Shown here: positions 1 through 12,329 of the stretch, piece by piece
Position numbering within the stretch: the first letter of the stretch is position 1
Layout of the letters: each line of letters opens with the position of its first letter
Assembly (NCBI GenBank): GCA_027919835.1
Contig: JANVFP010000044.1
Coordinates: 248,001-312,000 of the forward strand
Reading direction: 5' to 3'
Origin: Lentinula raphanica
Taxonomy: Eukaryota; Basidiomycota; Agaricomycetes; Agaricales; Omphalotaceae
Length of the DNA stretch: 64,000 nucleotides
The notes under the pieces: model-generated
The model's database searches: none
Seen by the model: the letters and a program-made list of their open reading frames with translations, nothing else
Told to the model about the DNA's origin: nothing
Made by a program: the position numbers and the translations under genes

Positions 1-490
1 TTTTGAAAGTGCTTTTGCGTACCTTTCAGTATTGTGATTTCCTCCGAGGTGTTCACTATTGGCAAGATATCGTATGGAACACACCCGACGAGACAAGAAA
101 CTCACTCGAAATGGCGAGAGGTTCTGGTTATACGAGAGATGATCGTGGTTCAGAATCAAGTTCAGTTCCCCATTTCAATGCCACGAGCCACGATGTTGCT
201 ACGACTACGGTCATCCAGACAAACAGTCTTCGCTGACCATTATGATTAACTACTTGGTACTTTATGGGTTTGATACAGTCCGAGTGATTCACCTACGGAT
301 TATTATGCTGCTACAAAACGAATGCTACATTGACAAAACACAGAGTCCAAGTGATAGAAAAGATATTCGAGAAAGAAAGAAAGAGGATAAGCGATTTACG
401 CCTTGTCATTAACTCAACATTCCCCGTCCACTGATCACCATCCAACACTTTCACCTCCACAATCCCTTCTGTCCTCCCTCCCTCCCTTCC
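1..490. other. Intergenic, no gene recognised
   Basis: Short overlapping frames here show no recognisable domain or splice structure. The part next to 490 is pyrimidine-rich and is probably the 3' UTR of the 5-phosphatase gene on the minus strand. Confidence 0.5.
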
Positions 491-3400
491 TCAAAGCCGA
501 AACGAATTAACATAAAACTCCCTCGCCTCCATCAACAACCTTTCCTGCAACCCCGTCCACTGCATCTGCACCTCCGCCTTCTTCTTCTCCCTAATCTCAT
601 GCCTCGTCCTCTTCACCGTCACACTAAACGCAGCCGAGATCGGACGATGATCAGACACGTTGACCTCGTATCTCTGATAATGCAGCTGCTTCACTCGAGA
701 GGTTACACGAGAACGCCAGAGCACACGGTCGCACCATGCTGGCGCACGACGTTTTTCGGACGTATCGTACACGTCTGAACGACGGTCATATTTGTATGTT
801 GGGGGGAAGGTGAGCGGGCCTTCGGTGAAGAATCGGAAACGGCAGCCACGGTTGTATTTGATTTCTTTGAGTAGTTGATCGTGAGCGAAGAGGGTTTCGT
901 GTTCGTTAGCGCGGACAGCTGCAGTTATCGCATCGCGGCGTTGGTCGATTCGATAGTTCATGTCACCGTTGACCTAAGGTAGAAAATCAGCATAGTATTG
1001 GGGAACAAACACGAAGTCTGACGCACGAAAACGATCTCATGATCAAGAACCATCGAACCGTCACCACCACCAACAAATGCCAAGTGCTCCGAAGCGGGAG
1101 GGAAAAGCAGTTGCTGTTCAAGCATTCCAGCTGCGTCTGCATTACGAGCACGAACAGCATGCTGACCAGCAGCCAGATGACAATTGACGAAACAAAGGGA
1201 CGAATCGTCAATGAGGAAACGAGACAGAATTCCTCCCTATACACGCCAAGGATTGAGTAAAAGCATCGAACGTATATGAAAAACCACGAACCTTGTTCCC
1301 ATACCTTCCTCCCATTCCCCGTTTCACAGTATTGATCGCAACGTCCTTCACAGCCGCCTTCTCTGTATTCTTGACCATGACACAAGTGAACAGTCCAACC
1401 ATACTCTCAGTGTGAACAACAGAGTATGGACAGTCGGGCGGCATAGCGAGCTTCACAGCTAACATCAACGCATCGAACCATCGTTTATAAGCACCTGTGA
1501 CTTTATCTGAAAGACCTAACAGCGTGCCCTCGTCTCGCCTGTTCTTGGCGTCAGCCCGAGCAGCCATCAACATGTTCTTCGCAGCCATCTTCCTCGATTC
1601 TAAATCGATGACCTCTTGAAACCCGAACGAGATGATGTCCGGTCTGTCAACACTATTCAAAACATCATGGAAGAAGTTGACATTGGCTGCATGGCCATGG
1701 AGTGAATCCGGTTTCGCAGAATCGCAATTCCACGATACGATGAGTACTTTGAGGTCCCGGAATGTGCTGTATGATTGTTCGTGCTTCTGTACCTCCGTAT
1801 CTTGCCAGTCCAACGCTAAAAGTCCGTCCCAGAGCCCGACGTGTTCGTCCCGTCCGACACTGACGACACCCAATCGCCTGTATTTCGAAATTCCGAATGG
1901 ATCCGCAGATAGATGCAGCACAGGTAATCCAGGATGAGCCGCCCACGAGTTCGTGGCGATCCAGGGTCGAGGAGTGATATCATAGACCGTGATCATGCCG
2001 TTTCTACCACCCGCCCAGAGCCTATCGTTGATTCCCTCCAGACTAGTCACATCGGTAGAAGCAACTTTCATAACCTCGATGCATTTTGGGTACCCTTCAG
2101 TTTCGTCCAAACTCCAGATGGTGATAAACCCTTCCTCGTGCCCGACGTAGACATGACCCGGGTCAGAAGGTACGATTGTAGCACTTGTCACGGGGCCTAC
2201 ATGTCCTGAAGGCATCACCGTCTTTCCTGTCGAGGCAGGATTGAACAGGTCATACAATCGGATTATCGGTGTCCTAGCAAGCGTTCCAGCGCCATGTTGC
2301 TCAGACCGTCCAGCTGTCCAAAGGACTCCACCGATGATCTTCGCAAAATCCAGTTTGTCGGTGATGCGCATAACGCGTGGGGTATGATGAAGGAGCTTGA
2401 TCTCTCCAGTAGCGGGATCCGGAGACCATATGAGGACTTTACCAACTTCGTCGATAGAAACCATGGAGCCTGCATAACGGAAAAGGTATAAGATGGGGTT
2501 CATATGTGCACAGTGCTTAACCCCAAGCAAATCTCCGTTACGAACGTCTATCTCGAAGATATGGCCCTCCTTCAAAGCGATCCAGACGAGGTACTCGGAC
2601 TTGAACTCGACCGCCATAACCTTTCCATCCTTGATACCGTAATCCTTTGTATCCGTGCTCCGCTCGGGCATTTCTTGCGACACATTGAGATTGTAGAACC
2701 GGATATGATGCGTGCTACCAACGACGACGTATTCCCCGCTCATAGCGAGATGGCCGGTGTGAGCAGGAACAGTGATTTTACAAGGCTGGGTTGGGTATGC
2801 TCCGTTGTCTCGATCTCGAGGTGTCAAAAGGTACGGAGGTCTACGAGATGCATGCGTAGCATCTGGAAGGAGGTCCACGCCCGAGCCCTTCACATCGTCT
2901 TCATCTCCAGATTCATCGTCATCGGAGTCGCCATTGCCGATTCCTTCCACATTGGTCGGACGTTTCGGAGGTAGTTTTTCGCCCAAAGCGATAGTCCGTG
3001 TGGGCGGGGGAGGGTGTTTACCAAACGTTTTACGTTCGGACGCGGTAGGCGTACTGCTAGGAGGATGATCGAGGTCTAACGACACATGGGCTAGATGATG
3101 TGGAGAAGGATGAGAGTTGTGGGGTGGAGGCGGCGCTAAGCGAGCGGAAGCTGAGGCTCTGGGAGTTTGGGGAGAAGTAGCCAAGTCTTCGACTTGGGCC
3201 ACAGTAGAGCGACGAATCGGAAGAGGAGGAGGGGCACTGGTGCAGTCTGAATCTATGCTATCGACCTGGGGCTCGGATATCGCCAACGCTTTAGGTCTCG
3301 GCGGTGGTCTGGGAGGTAGGATAGAAGACTGCGAAGAGGAAGCAGAACCCTTATGAGAAAACAATTGACTCGAGTCGCTTTCACTCGAGGTTCTACTAGA

Positions 3401-4271
3401 GTTGGAGTTAGATTCCTCCTGATGGTGATGATGGTGTTTTCTGGCGGGAAGTGGAGGAACGACTGCGGTTGTGGATGAGTCTGGATCTTCTGTGGAGCTG
3501 TCTGTGGTATCTTCAGAGAACGGATCATCCAAATCGGACATGGAGTTTGAAGACGGCGAATGGGAAGTACAGTCTTCCGGGCTTTCGAAAGTTATAAGCG
3601 GTTCGGAAGGGGAATGTATGCGAGGCGGAACTGATGGTTTGTCTGTGATAGTTGATATGCTGGGCCTGGGAGAGCGAATTTGAGAATGGCTGATTGGGCG
3701 TGCAGGTGGATCGGAAGTCGCTCTAAGGACCGATTAGCTCATGGACATCGGTGTCAAGTGAGGCTTACAAGAATCTATTCCTAAGCGCGGAAACTCCGAG
3801 CGTGGTTGGCGGACTTTCGTCTTGTTCGACGTCATTACTGGAGATGCTAGATGAAGTCCCATGCTGCGGAACTAGGTTGACTGAACTATGCGATGCGTTT
3901 GGGATCGGAACAGGTCGAAGCAGTGGAGAGACAGACGGAGAAGGGGAAGGGGATAATCCCTTTGGATGTGAACGGGATGTCGTGAGTTGTTGTGGTGATT
4001 GAGGAGGAGGGGGAGGAGGACGCTTTCCGCTAATACTTGTATTACTCGTGCTGGATTTCAGGCTGGACGAGGAGGAGACCGTACGAAGGCCATGGGAAAT
4101 TACTGAGTTCGCAGCGTTTGGAGACGTCCTAGCTGGAGACACTGGTGTTGGCACCTGCAGCGACTTGCGGTGAGATGATGTAGAAGAGCTATCCACGGCA
4201 AGTGATTCGAATTTCGACAGTAAATTCTTCACCGCAGGGGTTGGAACAGACTCGATGTCGGACGTGTCCAT
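491..4271 (-). CDS. WD40-repeat inositol polyphosphate 5-phosphatase (IPPc domain)
   Basis: Predicted phosphoinositide/inositol-phosphate 5-phosphatase that removes the 5-phosphate, acting at membranes or in the cytosol. Four exons fit one frame: 4271..3769, 3722..1292, 1236..1027 and 973..491, giving 1208 aa. Residues 1 to about 470 are low-complexity, rich in Ser, Pro and acidic residues, with a KNLLSKFESLA segment near the N-terminus. About 470-810 is a WD40-type propeller. From about 825 to 1185 is the IPPc catalytic domain, with SWNCDSAKPD, FGFQEVIDL, GGRYGNK, NCHLAAGQH, the metal/phosphate motif GDMNYR near 1052, PAWCDRV near 1126 and SDHRP near 1155. All signature residues are present, so it should be active. 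WD40 plus IPPc resembles the architecture known from some plant 5PTases and common fungal homologues. The start is the first ATG of exon 1. Substrate specificity cannot be read from sequence. Confidence 0.93.
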
Positions 4272-6963
4272 CGAGCTAGAGAGAAGATGTCTGGTCAGAA
4301 GCCTTCAGGGAGTAGAATGCGTCACTCACGAATGAATCACTCAAGATATAACTTGATTCGAAGCCGCCACCAGTGTAATATTGATCTACTCGCCGGACCC
4401 AAACTTCGAGATAGATGTCAACGCCAAGCTGTGCTTCAGTGTGATTATTGAGCGCTCACAGATCTTTCGAGTATGATTCGGGTTGAGATGGATCTTTGGC
4501 GAAGAGCGATTTGATACAGGAGGTTCACAAAGTCGCCAACAAGCCCGCCACTGTGAGGAGAGAGCGTCACGTATATAACTATCAGCGATCGCATATACGA
4601 ACACAATTTGGAAATTTTAGTACCTTCCTTGGTCAGGTTATCGTAGAAGATGTTGTTGAGAGTCAGAGGGCGTCGTTGAGATCGTCGTGCTCGTGGTTGG
4701 AGTTGACGTTCAATTTTGGTTTCCGTGGCCTGATCTTCTGCGCACGGACCGAGTATATAAGCGCCCATGTTCTTGACCAGCGTTTCCATTTCTGAAGGCA
4801 TTTCTTGAATCTTCCGTGTTCCCCCATCCCACTTTCTTGCAGATTCCCTAGCATTATACCCACACTTATGAACAGGAACTTGGCAACAATTTGAACTTAT
4901 CCCAAAAGGTTTTGCGTGGCCTTAAGCAGCGCTAGCAATTGCAATACTTGGTCTCCAGTTGGCACTATACAGTGCACGTTCAAGTTGTCAATGTTCATGT
5001 TCAACAAATCAGGTCAATATAGCTACCTGGTGTATCCTTCTCAAGTGCTGTCTGGATGAACTCCTCGACGATCTTCGAAGTTAGCGAGTGGCAGCTTTCG
5101 CCATTTGGGCCCCCTTTTGTTTCGACCGGTTATAGCAAGAGTTCAGTACTCAGTACGAGCTTACTCCGTTCAGTATTTCAAATCCCTCTTGATAATTAGT
5201 CTCTAGGGTCTGACCAATCTCCTTTTCTAATGTCCTTCCTCAGGAGTGGCTTGCGCCGAAAAGACTGACGCGTGATGTTGGCGGGAAGAGTCTTGATCAT
5301 TTTCTAGCAAAGTAAACAAAACGTACGCAAGCTCAGAACGGCTTCAGAGCACCGGTTTTACGTTCCAGTTTCAACCACTCAAATGCGCGACTGGGATCAA
5401 CGATTCTTTTCCAAACATACCGAATTATCCGTCCAACAGATTTTTAAAATAGTTCCGACAGGCTGCCGCGTCGCTCAGGGTTCACAGAAGCTTGGAAGAA
5501 TGATTGCCATGGTCAAGCTTGCTCTCAACGTTCAAATTTCCCTATGACCCCCGTGAAGCCCTCAAAAATCGATCAAAAGTACGAACCTGGCTCTTTTCAC
5601 TTGGTCCTCACTGCAGCTTGTGTGAGGATGTGAACCCATTATTCGAATTGATTTCTGACTACAGTTCGACGAAGCCCGGCCACCAACTCAAAGTTATGGT
5701 CATCTTGATCACCTCATCCCGTACGGATGAGCATCATTAAGATATCCTTGATAGAATCAGTGTCGTACACATATGTCATGAAACATCACCAATCCACGAA
5801 TGCAATCCTAGGCAATCCCTCTTCTATTTTTTTCTGATTGACACTGTCACGGCCATGCCATTATACCTTCTTCCACTCCGGTTAAACTGTTTGAACCCTT
5901 TCCTGCCCTTCCTCGTCGACATACTTACATAGGTGAAGATACATATTCTGGTACGTACACACATCCATATCGAACACCTATTTTTTCCATTCAGTCCCTC
6001 TAATGTTCATGCTTTCTGTCATACAGGCTCTTCATTGATCTACGTCTGCGTGTCATATGTATCAATGTTCTTCACTTCTGTCTGTCTCTGTGCGTTTAAC
6101 GATGACCCTTCCCTGTCACTGTTTTCAGTCTGCGACTGGACACCATGTTCTCGGCGCAGGGAGCTGCAGCGGTCACCGGTACCCGATACAACGATTTTCC
6201 TGCATGTTGATTCATTTCAATCTCAAGCCCAGAGCAATGGTCGACAGGCCCGTCCAAAGCTGCGATCCTGCAAGTACGTTAACAGATTTGTATGTTCTTG
6301 CCTGCATTTGACCCATTTTCTATTTTGGATTCGCGTTCATCTTTCAGAATTTTGATTTTTTGTTTCGAGGGGTAATGCACGAAGTTTCTGGAGTTACTGT
6401 TTTCGCAAATGGATCATACGTGATGGACTCCCCCAAAAGATTGCTACCCAAGTCCAGATAAGTAAGTAGCAATACTCAGCATCCCGAAGTGATCGTTTCG
6501 GTCTCGGCCTCATTCATATACTCCGGATCCCTTGTTTGATACGGCGGGTGCGGTTCTCTGCTATGTTTGGCTTCCCAGATAATGAATTGGCTGTCTTCAG
6601 GGCGTCCCTTCACACGAATTATCATTTTCAGAGGACCAAAAAGTGAAGGCTCTTGGAGGCCTCATACATATCCTATCGGAGCAAGTGTATACGGCTTTCG
6701 TAACAATGTCAAGAAACGGAGCATGATGGGGACAAAAACGGCGTTCGAGGCATAGCGAAGCACAAGGTATGTAGAACTTCCAAAAATTCATCAAAAATTG
6801 ACAGGTCAGCCTCATTTCTATTTCCAGTCATGCAAAATTCAACATCGAAAAGGTATAAAAACCTGCATCACGCATCACCAAACCCCCAACTCGAACTTTC
6901 TTTCCATCGTTCAAGTACCACTGTCTCTACATTCATAACTTCCTCGCACAACCGAAGCTTACA
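4272..6963. other. Intergenic, 2.7 kb, no supported gene
   Basis: Contains the promoter side of the 5-phosphatase gene and, at the right end, the hydrophobin promoter. Small open frames near 4445-4863, 5504-5740 and 5933-6355 lack recognisable domains or convincing splice structure. Confidence 0.5.
6854..6860 (+). promoter_or_regulatory. TATA box of the hydrophobin gene
   Basis: TATAAAA lies about 104 bp upstream of the hydrophobin ATG. It is followed by a C-rich leader, the arrangement expected for a strongly expressed fungal structural gene. Confidence 0.7.
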
Positions 6964-7422
6964 ATGCAGTTCAAATTCGCCTTCGTCACCGCTGCTCTAG
7001 CTACCCTTGCGGCTGCCACTCCTCTCCCCCGTGGCGACTCTGGCAGCTGCTCCACTGGTCCTGTCCAGTGCTGCAACACTGTTCAATCAGCCCAGAGCGC
7101 CGGTATCTCCACCATCCTTGGTCTCCTTGGCGTCGTTCTGCAGGACTTGGATGTCCTTGTTGGTGTCACTTGCTCCCCCATCACTGTTATTGGTGCGAGC
7201 GGTAGCAGCTGGTAAGTTTTTTTTTACTAGAATTCCGTTTGGTAGCGTGATGTTCATGAATCTCATAGCTCCGCTCAAGCTGTTTGCTGCGAAGACAACA
7301 GCCACGGTGAGTATCCAAACATACCTCAAACTGCATCAACATTCCTATACCTGATCTCGGACTAACTTGTGTTTTGTTCAGGTGGCCTCATCTCTGTTGG
7401 ATGTATCCCTGTCACCCTCTAA
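6964..7422 (+). CDS. Class I hydrophobin
   Basis: Small secreted amphipathic protein that self-assembles at air-water interfaces and coats hyphae or fruiting bodies. Exons 6964..7211, 7269..7306 and 7382..7422 join to 108 aa. A signal peptide ([19 protein letters not shown]) is followed by the eight-cysteine pattern C-X6-CC-X32-C-X12-C-X5-CC-X12-C. The spacing fits class I, not class II. The last exons supply cysteines 5 to 8 (CSAQAVCC, VGCIPV), which confirms both introns. The 3' end VGCIPVTL is typical for agaricomycete members. It is a single copy in this window. The start is the first ATG after the TATA box. The gene looks intact. Confidence 0.96.
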
Positions 7423-7945
7423 GTGATACTTGTCAGCTTGTCAGAATGTGCTTTGTGCTCTTGCCAAACTCATACCACCAACACTCGTTTATTGGTTACA
7501 AAAGAAGTGTGATTACTATTCGATACTTTCTTTGTTAGGGTTTTGGATAGCTCGCATATATCGTAGTACTTCAAACTAATGGTGAATTCTCCTTGATTGA
7601 AGCTCTTCCTGGTTATGAACGTGAGATTGAGGTGCTTTCCTGAGTCAAGATACTATCATGACATATAGTAGTGCGTATAACAATTTGAAAAGCAATAAAT
7701 GTATTACCCTGCTCCATTTTCGACTTTGGTAACGTTCTGCTGCAGAGAAGCAAAACAAAGTAATGTTTTTGCTGAGCCAAGAACCACTACTGTACAAATA
7801 AATGTCCAGAGCAGCATCGCCTTCACTAGATACTATGGACACACTACCAAAATGCATTCCAGGAAGCACCGAAGTACGATCACCTCGTCGGAACGGCAAC
7901 CCGACATTGGCTGTCGCATTTAATATCATTTCTGCAAGCATTTCA
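7423..7945. other. Convergent 3' intergenic region
   Basis: AT-rich stretch between the 3' ends of the hydrophobin (+) and coiled-coil (-) genes. It should hold both 3' UTRs and polyadenylation sites. No further coding signal was seen. Confidence 0.5.
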
Positions 7946-9830
7946 TCAAAAACTCGATTTATACCCACGTCTACCGGCTTCCGCCATCATGCATTCCTCT
8001 AGCTCCTCCCTGGGCCGTAAAGCAGCCAAGGATACCATGTGGACGACTATTCCGTCTGTCCGCCCGAGACTCTCCTCCAATTGCTCCTGCGTCTGACAAA
8101 CCCCCGGACGAAGTCCTTTGGCACCTTTGAGAACAAAGGCTTGGGTCTAAGATGTATAGTGAGTTGTGAGCGAGAAGGAATTTTTAGGTATAAATGTTGC
8201 AAACTTACTGCCTCTGGTAGACGTTTGTAATCAGAGAGTGTTAGCTCGAGAGGCGCAGTCCGTGGCTTATATTCGTATTCCCCCAGGATATATAAGAGTC
8301 TCCTGCGTTTTTTAGATCCTCCATTACTGGGTTTGTGGACCCCTATGAAAATTTTTTTCCAGCAAGGAATATGAGTGCGCTGTGTTGTTCGTAGGAGTTT
8401 GCAGGGATGAATGCGGTCCTTCGAAACAGTTATCATGAAGAATGAAGAGCTGTCGTTGGTAAGTAAACTGGCTTCTGCATCTAGCTCGTAGTACAACATC
8501 GTCGGAGAACATTGAAAAGCCTATCATTATTCAGCGTAAAATTCAAGTCGACATACACCGACTTACTGCAGAACAGAGCTCCTTGATTCGAGCGGTTTGG
8601 AAGTTCAACGATGACCTCAAATTGATGGGACGGCAAAGGGTTCTTGCAGGAACCACTGAATGGTGCAAGCCAAAATCAGTGGCATCTGGACCAGGAGCAT
8701 CCGTAATCTGAAAATATGCATTATTTTCATCAATCAGAGAGCTCAACCTCACGAAAGAAATACTCACGGCGTCTCCAATACATGCAGTGATTACGTACGT
8801 TCGTACCGGCGCGCAGTTTGTGGTAGTAGAAGATCCTTCGATAGACGAAACGATCGCTGCACGCACAAGTTGTCGATCTTCTTCATCCGAGCTCCAAGCC
8901 GCGTCAAAAGGCGAAATGGGACGATTCAAATCGTTGAACACAGCAGAATATTTTATGCAAGTATCTTCGTCATCATACAGATTGCAATCGTCGTCAGTTT
9001 CAGGGTTGTCATCATCCACGGTAGACGCTCCCAGATTAGCTGAATCCAGCGTCACAGTGGGTTGGAAGTAAGAGGGCGTCTCCGAAGCTTCTAAAACATT
9101 CTGAATGTCTCCACCAGAAATCGCACCCTTCAGGATATCGACAGCCGTGAACTCATTCTGGTTGGCAGTAAACAGATTTTGAGACAGACTCTGCTGGAGA
9201 AGACCAATTTCTGAATGGTTTCGAAGGCCAGGCGCCGGGAGAAGATCCATCGAACTTTCACTGCCTGAGTGTTGATCTCGATACGTCTCAGTTTCCGATA
9301 GTGTTGCTTTCGGATTGAGAAACAACTGTATATAATGCACAATTGATTCAGCACAATCAAATTTGGACACGTTCAACTTACCTCAGTTGGACGTCCGGAT
9401 ACACACTCGTCGACCTCAGCGCTGCAAGTTTCAATCTGAGACACGCTTGAACCATGGGCAAGTGGTGGAATAGCTGGGAGAGACTCGGCCATGCAACTAA
9501 TGTCGCCTTGCAGTTCCACCAATTTCCCTTCCAAAGTCCTCAATCTCCCAGCTTGTCGAAGATAACTAGTCTGCAAGTTTTCTAGCTGAGTTTCAGTGCG
9601 TTGAAGGCGTCTGACAGTAGTATCGTTAATGCTCTGTAGGTCGAGAGTTCAGCTGATGATCAAATTGGCCAAAGATAAATTAGGCATACTTGAGCCCTCT
9701 CCAGCTCAGTTTTGACTCTGGATAGCTCTTCGCCTTGTGATCGAATGATATCGGAGTACGTAGCGATTTCTTCGGACGTTACAGTCATGATATCGCGGTT
9801 TTCGTGAAAAGACATCGATGCCAGGTCCAT
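7946..9830 (-). CDS. Coiled-coil protein of unknown function
   Basis: Not recognised as a named family. The model reads from ATG at 9830 through several exons, each joined in frame across short GT-AG introns, to a stop at 7946. The N-terminal third (EEIATYSDIIRSQGEELSRV, LQRTETQLENLQTSYLRQAG, LRTLEGKLVELQGD) is a heptad-like coiled coil. The middle is acidic and disordered (ETDDDCNLYDDEDTC, WSSDEEDRQLVR). The C-terminal part is basic (GGSKKRRRLLYILGEYEY) and ends in a short helical tail with ELEECMMAEAGRRGYKSSF. A protein scaffold or DNA/cytoskeleton partner is possible, but nothing fixes a role. The start is uncertain: another small exon may lie at about 10073..10125, but I could not join it in frame. 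Confidence 0.6.
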
Positions 9831-10658
9831 TGCGGTCGAACGTTGGACCTAATCGTTTATAACCTTTCTGCCATCGGTGATACCCGAGGAATGTCTGATG
9901 CAGAAACAGGTTCTTGTGGTCGAAATAGGATGGAGAGGATGCTGCGAAGGAAGAGTTAAAGATATCGCAGCATCGCAGCAAACCGCAGCATCGTTGGCAT
10001 GCAGTATTACAAGCTGAAGGATAAGCGTCACAAAGTTTGACTTGTAGGAAGAGACTTCGAAGCATGAACTTACTAGATTCACATCTGATCACAGCTGCTG
10101 CGCCTTCTTGAGCGAGACTCTGGATGTTAATTCAAGTGAGAGGTCAGATCAGACTTCACAAGCCATTCTTGGAGCTGCTCGATGGGTAGTGAGTAAAGAA
10201 GGACTGAGAATGATGGTCATAACTTGAACTTCGTTGAAATTGGTGGGCGTCGATGATCCGCCTGATTACGTAATGTTCTCTTCCCGTGACTCTGAGCGCG
10301 CTGGCGCCTTAGCGCTGTTATTCAACGAACGCGTTTACTCTTCGTTGAACTATCAGATTGGCTAGCGAGGCTACCTTAGCGCCTAGTAGTAGCTCCCAGT
10401 GAGCAGGAGGCTCTATTCGTAGGCCTCATTTTCGCCCCGATACAATTCTTGTTCGACTCCTGCCATGGAGAAGCGACACCCCCGAATCACACCCATCGAC
10501 ATCGATTGCGTAATAAACAATGCACAATACTACAAGGAAAGCTCTTAGGCCAGTTGCACATACAACAGTATCAAAAGGAATGAGTGGTTATGTGACAAGG
10601 TACACTTTACTTCTTCGAATACACACCCGCTGAGTCCCCCCCAAGCTTGATTTCAAGT
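9831..10658. other. Intergenic; possible 5' exons of the coiled-coil gene
   Basis: The minus-strand segment 10073..10125 reads SLAQEGAAAVIRCES between a CAG acceptor and a GTAAGT donor. It could be an upstream exon of the coiled-coil gene, but the phase to the next exon does not fit. Nothing else is recognisable. Confidence 0.3.
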
Positions 10659-12329
10659 TCAAAACTCAGCTTTTTGCGAAACTGGTACCGACACAGAAGT
10701 CTCTGAAGTCTCTCCGATCTTCAATCCGTCCTGCTTGACGTCGTCCTCTGAATTCCATACCTGGAGAATAGATACTCGTCACTATATCATTGGATGGAAA
10801 TTAACAACTCACATCTACATGTCGGTCTAGTTGGGTATGGATCTGTATACCTCCGAAATCTCCTAATTCGACGTCCGGGTCGTGTCGCTATTTCGAGACG
10901 ATGGTTGCTCAGATCGCGTCGCCGAAAAATCATAGCAAGTCAAATTAACTTACTCCTGTTCGTCCGCCTCGTCTCGTTGTGCGATCTACACTAGAGCCAT
11001 TTGTGTAGCCACGACTAGTGCCGTACGCAGCGCCGATGGTTCTACGAGCGTTGAGGGTCCACATCATGGATACAGCGTAGAGTTTGGGAAGCATCATATT
11101 GAAAGCTGTGGACGTGATGTTCTCGTTCCCGTTGTAGATTTGGGAGAAGACAAGGTTCAACAATGCACTGAATGGGTTTCAGAGCGGGAATGATGCTGCC
11201 AGTTTATGTGTAGTACTCACCATATCGCGGCAGGAGTAGCAGTCTGGAACGTAAGCCTGACGAGTGCCGTGATGAGACCGACGGTTCTGCGCTTCATGTA
11301 AGGACGATTTCTCGAAGGATAAGCATTTTTATCGTGACATACTGAGGCAGAACGTTTTTCTTCGACCTTATCAAGAAGTAGGCAGTGACCAGCGACAACA
11401 TGAGATCACCAGCTGAAAGCGTGCGTTAATCACACTGGTCGGGTTTAACAGTGAAAACTTACCGAAGACAGATGCAAGATGCACCGCAACTGTCGAGAGG
11501 AGAGCCTGTTAGTTAATTTGATCTATTACGGACACCCGTCTTCATAGAGTACTCACACCACCTGGCAATGCCATCGGAATCGCTAGTGGTGATATAGTAG
11601 GTCTGTCGAAGGTCGTGTCAGTAATCACCGCAGCTGCCGTATGAGTAAAGACACAACTTACCCCTATCGAAAGAGCAGTGAAAGCAAACAGGAATAAGAG
11701 CGCCAGGGGGATGACAGGTAAAGGGCTCTTTGCGATCATGTAAAGTCGATAGCAGAAATATGTTTGGACGTAAAGTCCTATGGCAGCAACCTGTAAATGA
11801 GACAGTAAATAACGAGGAAGAAGGAAAAATCTGAATCCGACAAACCATGAGAGGATTGCCTGATTGCCACCAAGTTGTATAATTCAAGAGGATGGCCCCA
11901 GGGAGGTCCAGGAAATGTCGGATTAAGAGGATCCAAACCAGAGCGCTGAGAGAGACGAACCGAGATTGATTTAAAAGGATAGATTATTGAAAAACAGATT
12001 CAAAAAACGTACAAGGCTTGAATCGACTTCAATGTCGTGATAATGGCGAGACCGACGACTGCGAGCTTCAAGCCAATTTTGTCGTCGCGATACCATTGTG
12101 CGTAGTGAACGAACTGTTGTACGAGGTCTGCGGTCAATGGATTGCTGAGACTCGAACGCCCAGACGAACCTGCCCAAAGAGAATGCCCTGCAAAAGAACG
12201 TCCAAAAAAGCCCCAATGAGCTGTGAGAATCGGTAAGTAAACAATGAGCATGGATAATCGCAGATGGGACGAAGCTCGTACCCAGGGACCAAGGAGAAAC
12301 ACGGCTTGGTGCAACTCTAAGGGAGTCAT
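10659..12329 (-). CDS. DUF6534-type seven-helix membrane protein (copy 1)
   Basis: Member of the large basidiomycete family of multi-helix membrane proteins annotated as DUF6533/DUF6534. The function is unknown and they are sometimes likened to receptors. About nine exons, beginning MTPLELHQAVFLLGPWV at ATG 12329. Hydrophobic segments follow: LIGAFLDVLLQGILFGQ, LVWILLIRHFLDLPGAILL, AAIGLYVQTYFCYRLYMIA, VIPLALLFLFAFTALSIG, LLSTVAVHLASVFGDLMLSL and TFQTATPAAI. The domain end shows the family pattern YAVSMMWTLNARRTIG. The hydrophilic tail ends DDVKQDGLKIGE...SVPVSQKAEF. It appears intact. A second family member lies at 28359..29863. Confidence 0.85.

Noticed and set aside
4445..4863. Minus-strand frame of 118 aa upstream of the 5-phosphatase gene
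   Set aside because: It contains TATA-like sequence, has no recognisable domain, and no splice joint extends it convincingly. Probably promoter/5' leader sequence.
5933..6355. Plus-strand 140-aa open frame
   Set aside because: Composition (Cys/Phe/Ser/His-rich without motif) and lack of homologous pattern suggest chance openness in a pyrimidine-rich stretch.
10430..10480. tRNA-like B-box (TTGTTCGACTCCTGCC)
   Set aside because: T-stem and acceptor stem do not pair; no A-box or anticodon arm at the right distance. No tRNA found anywhere in the window.
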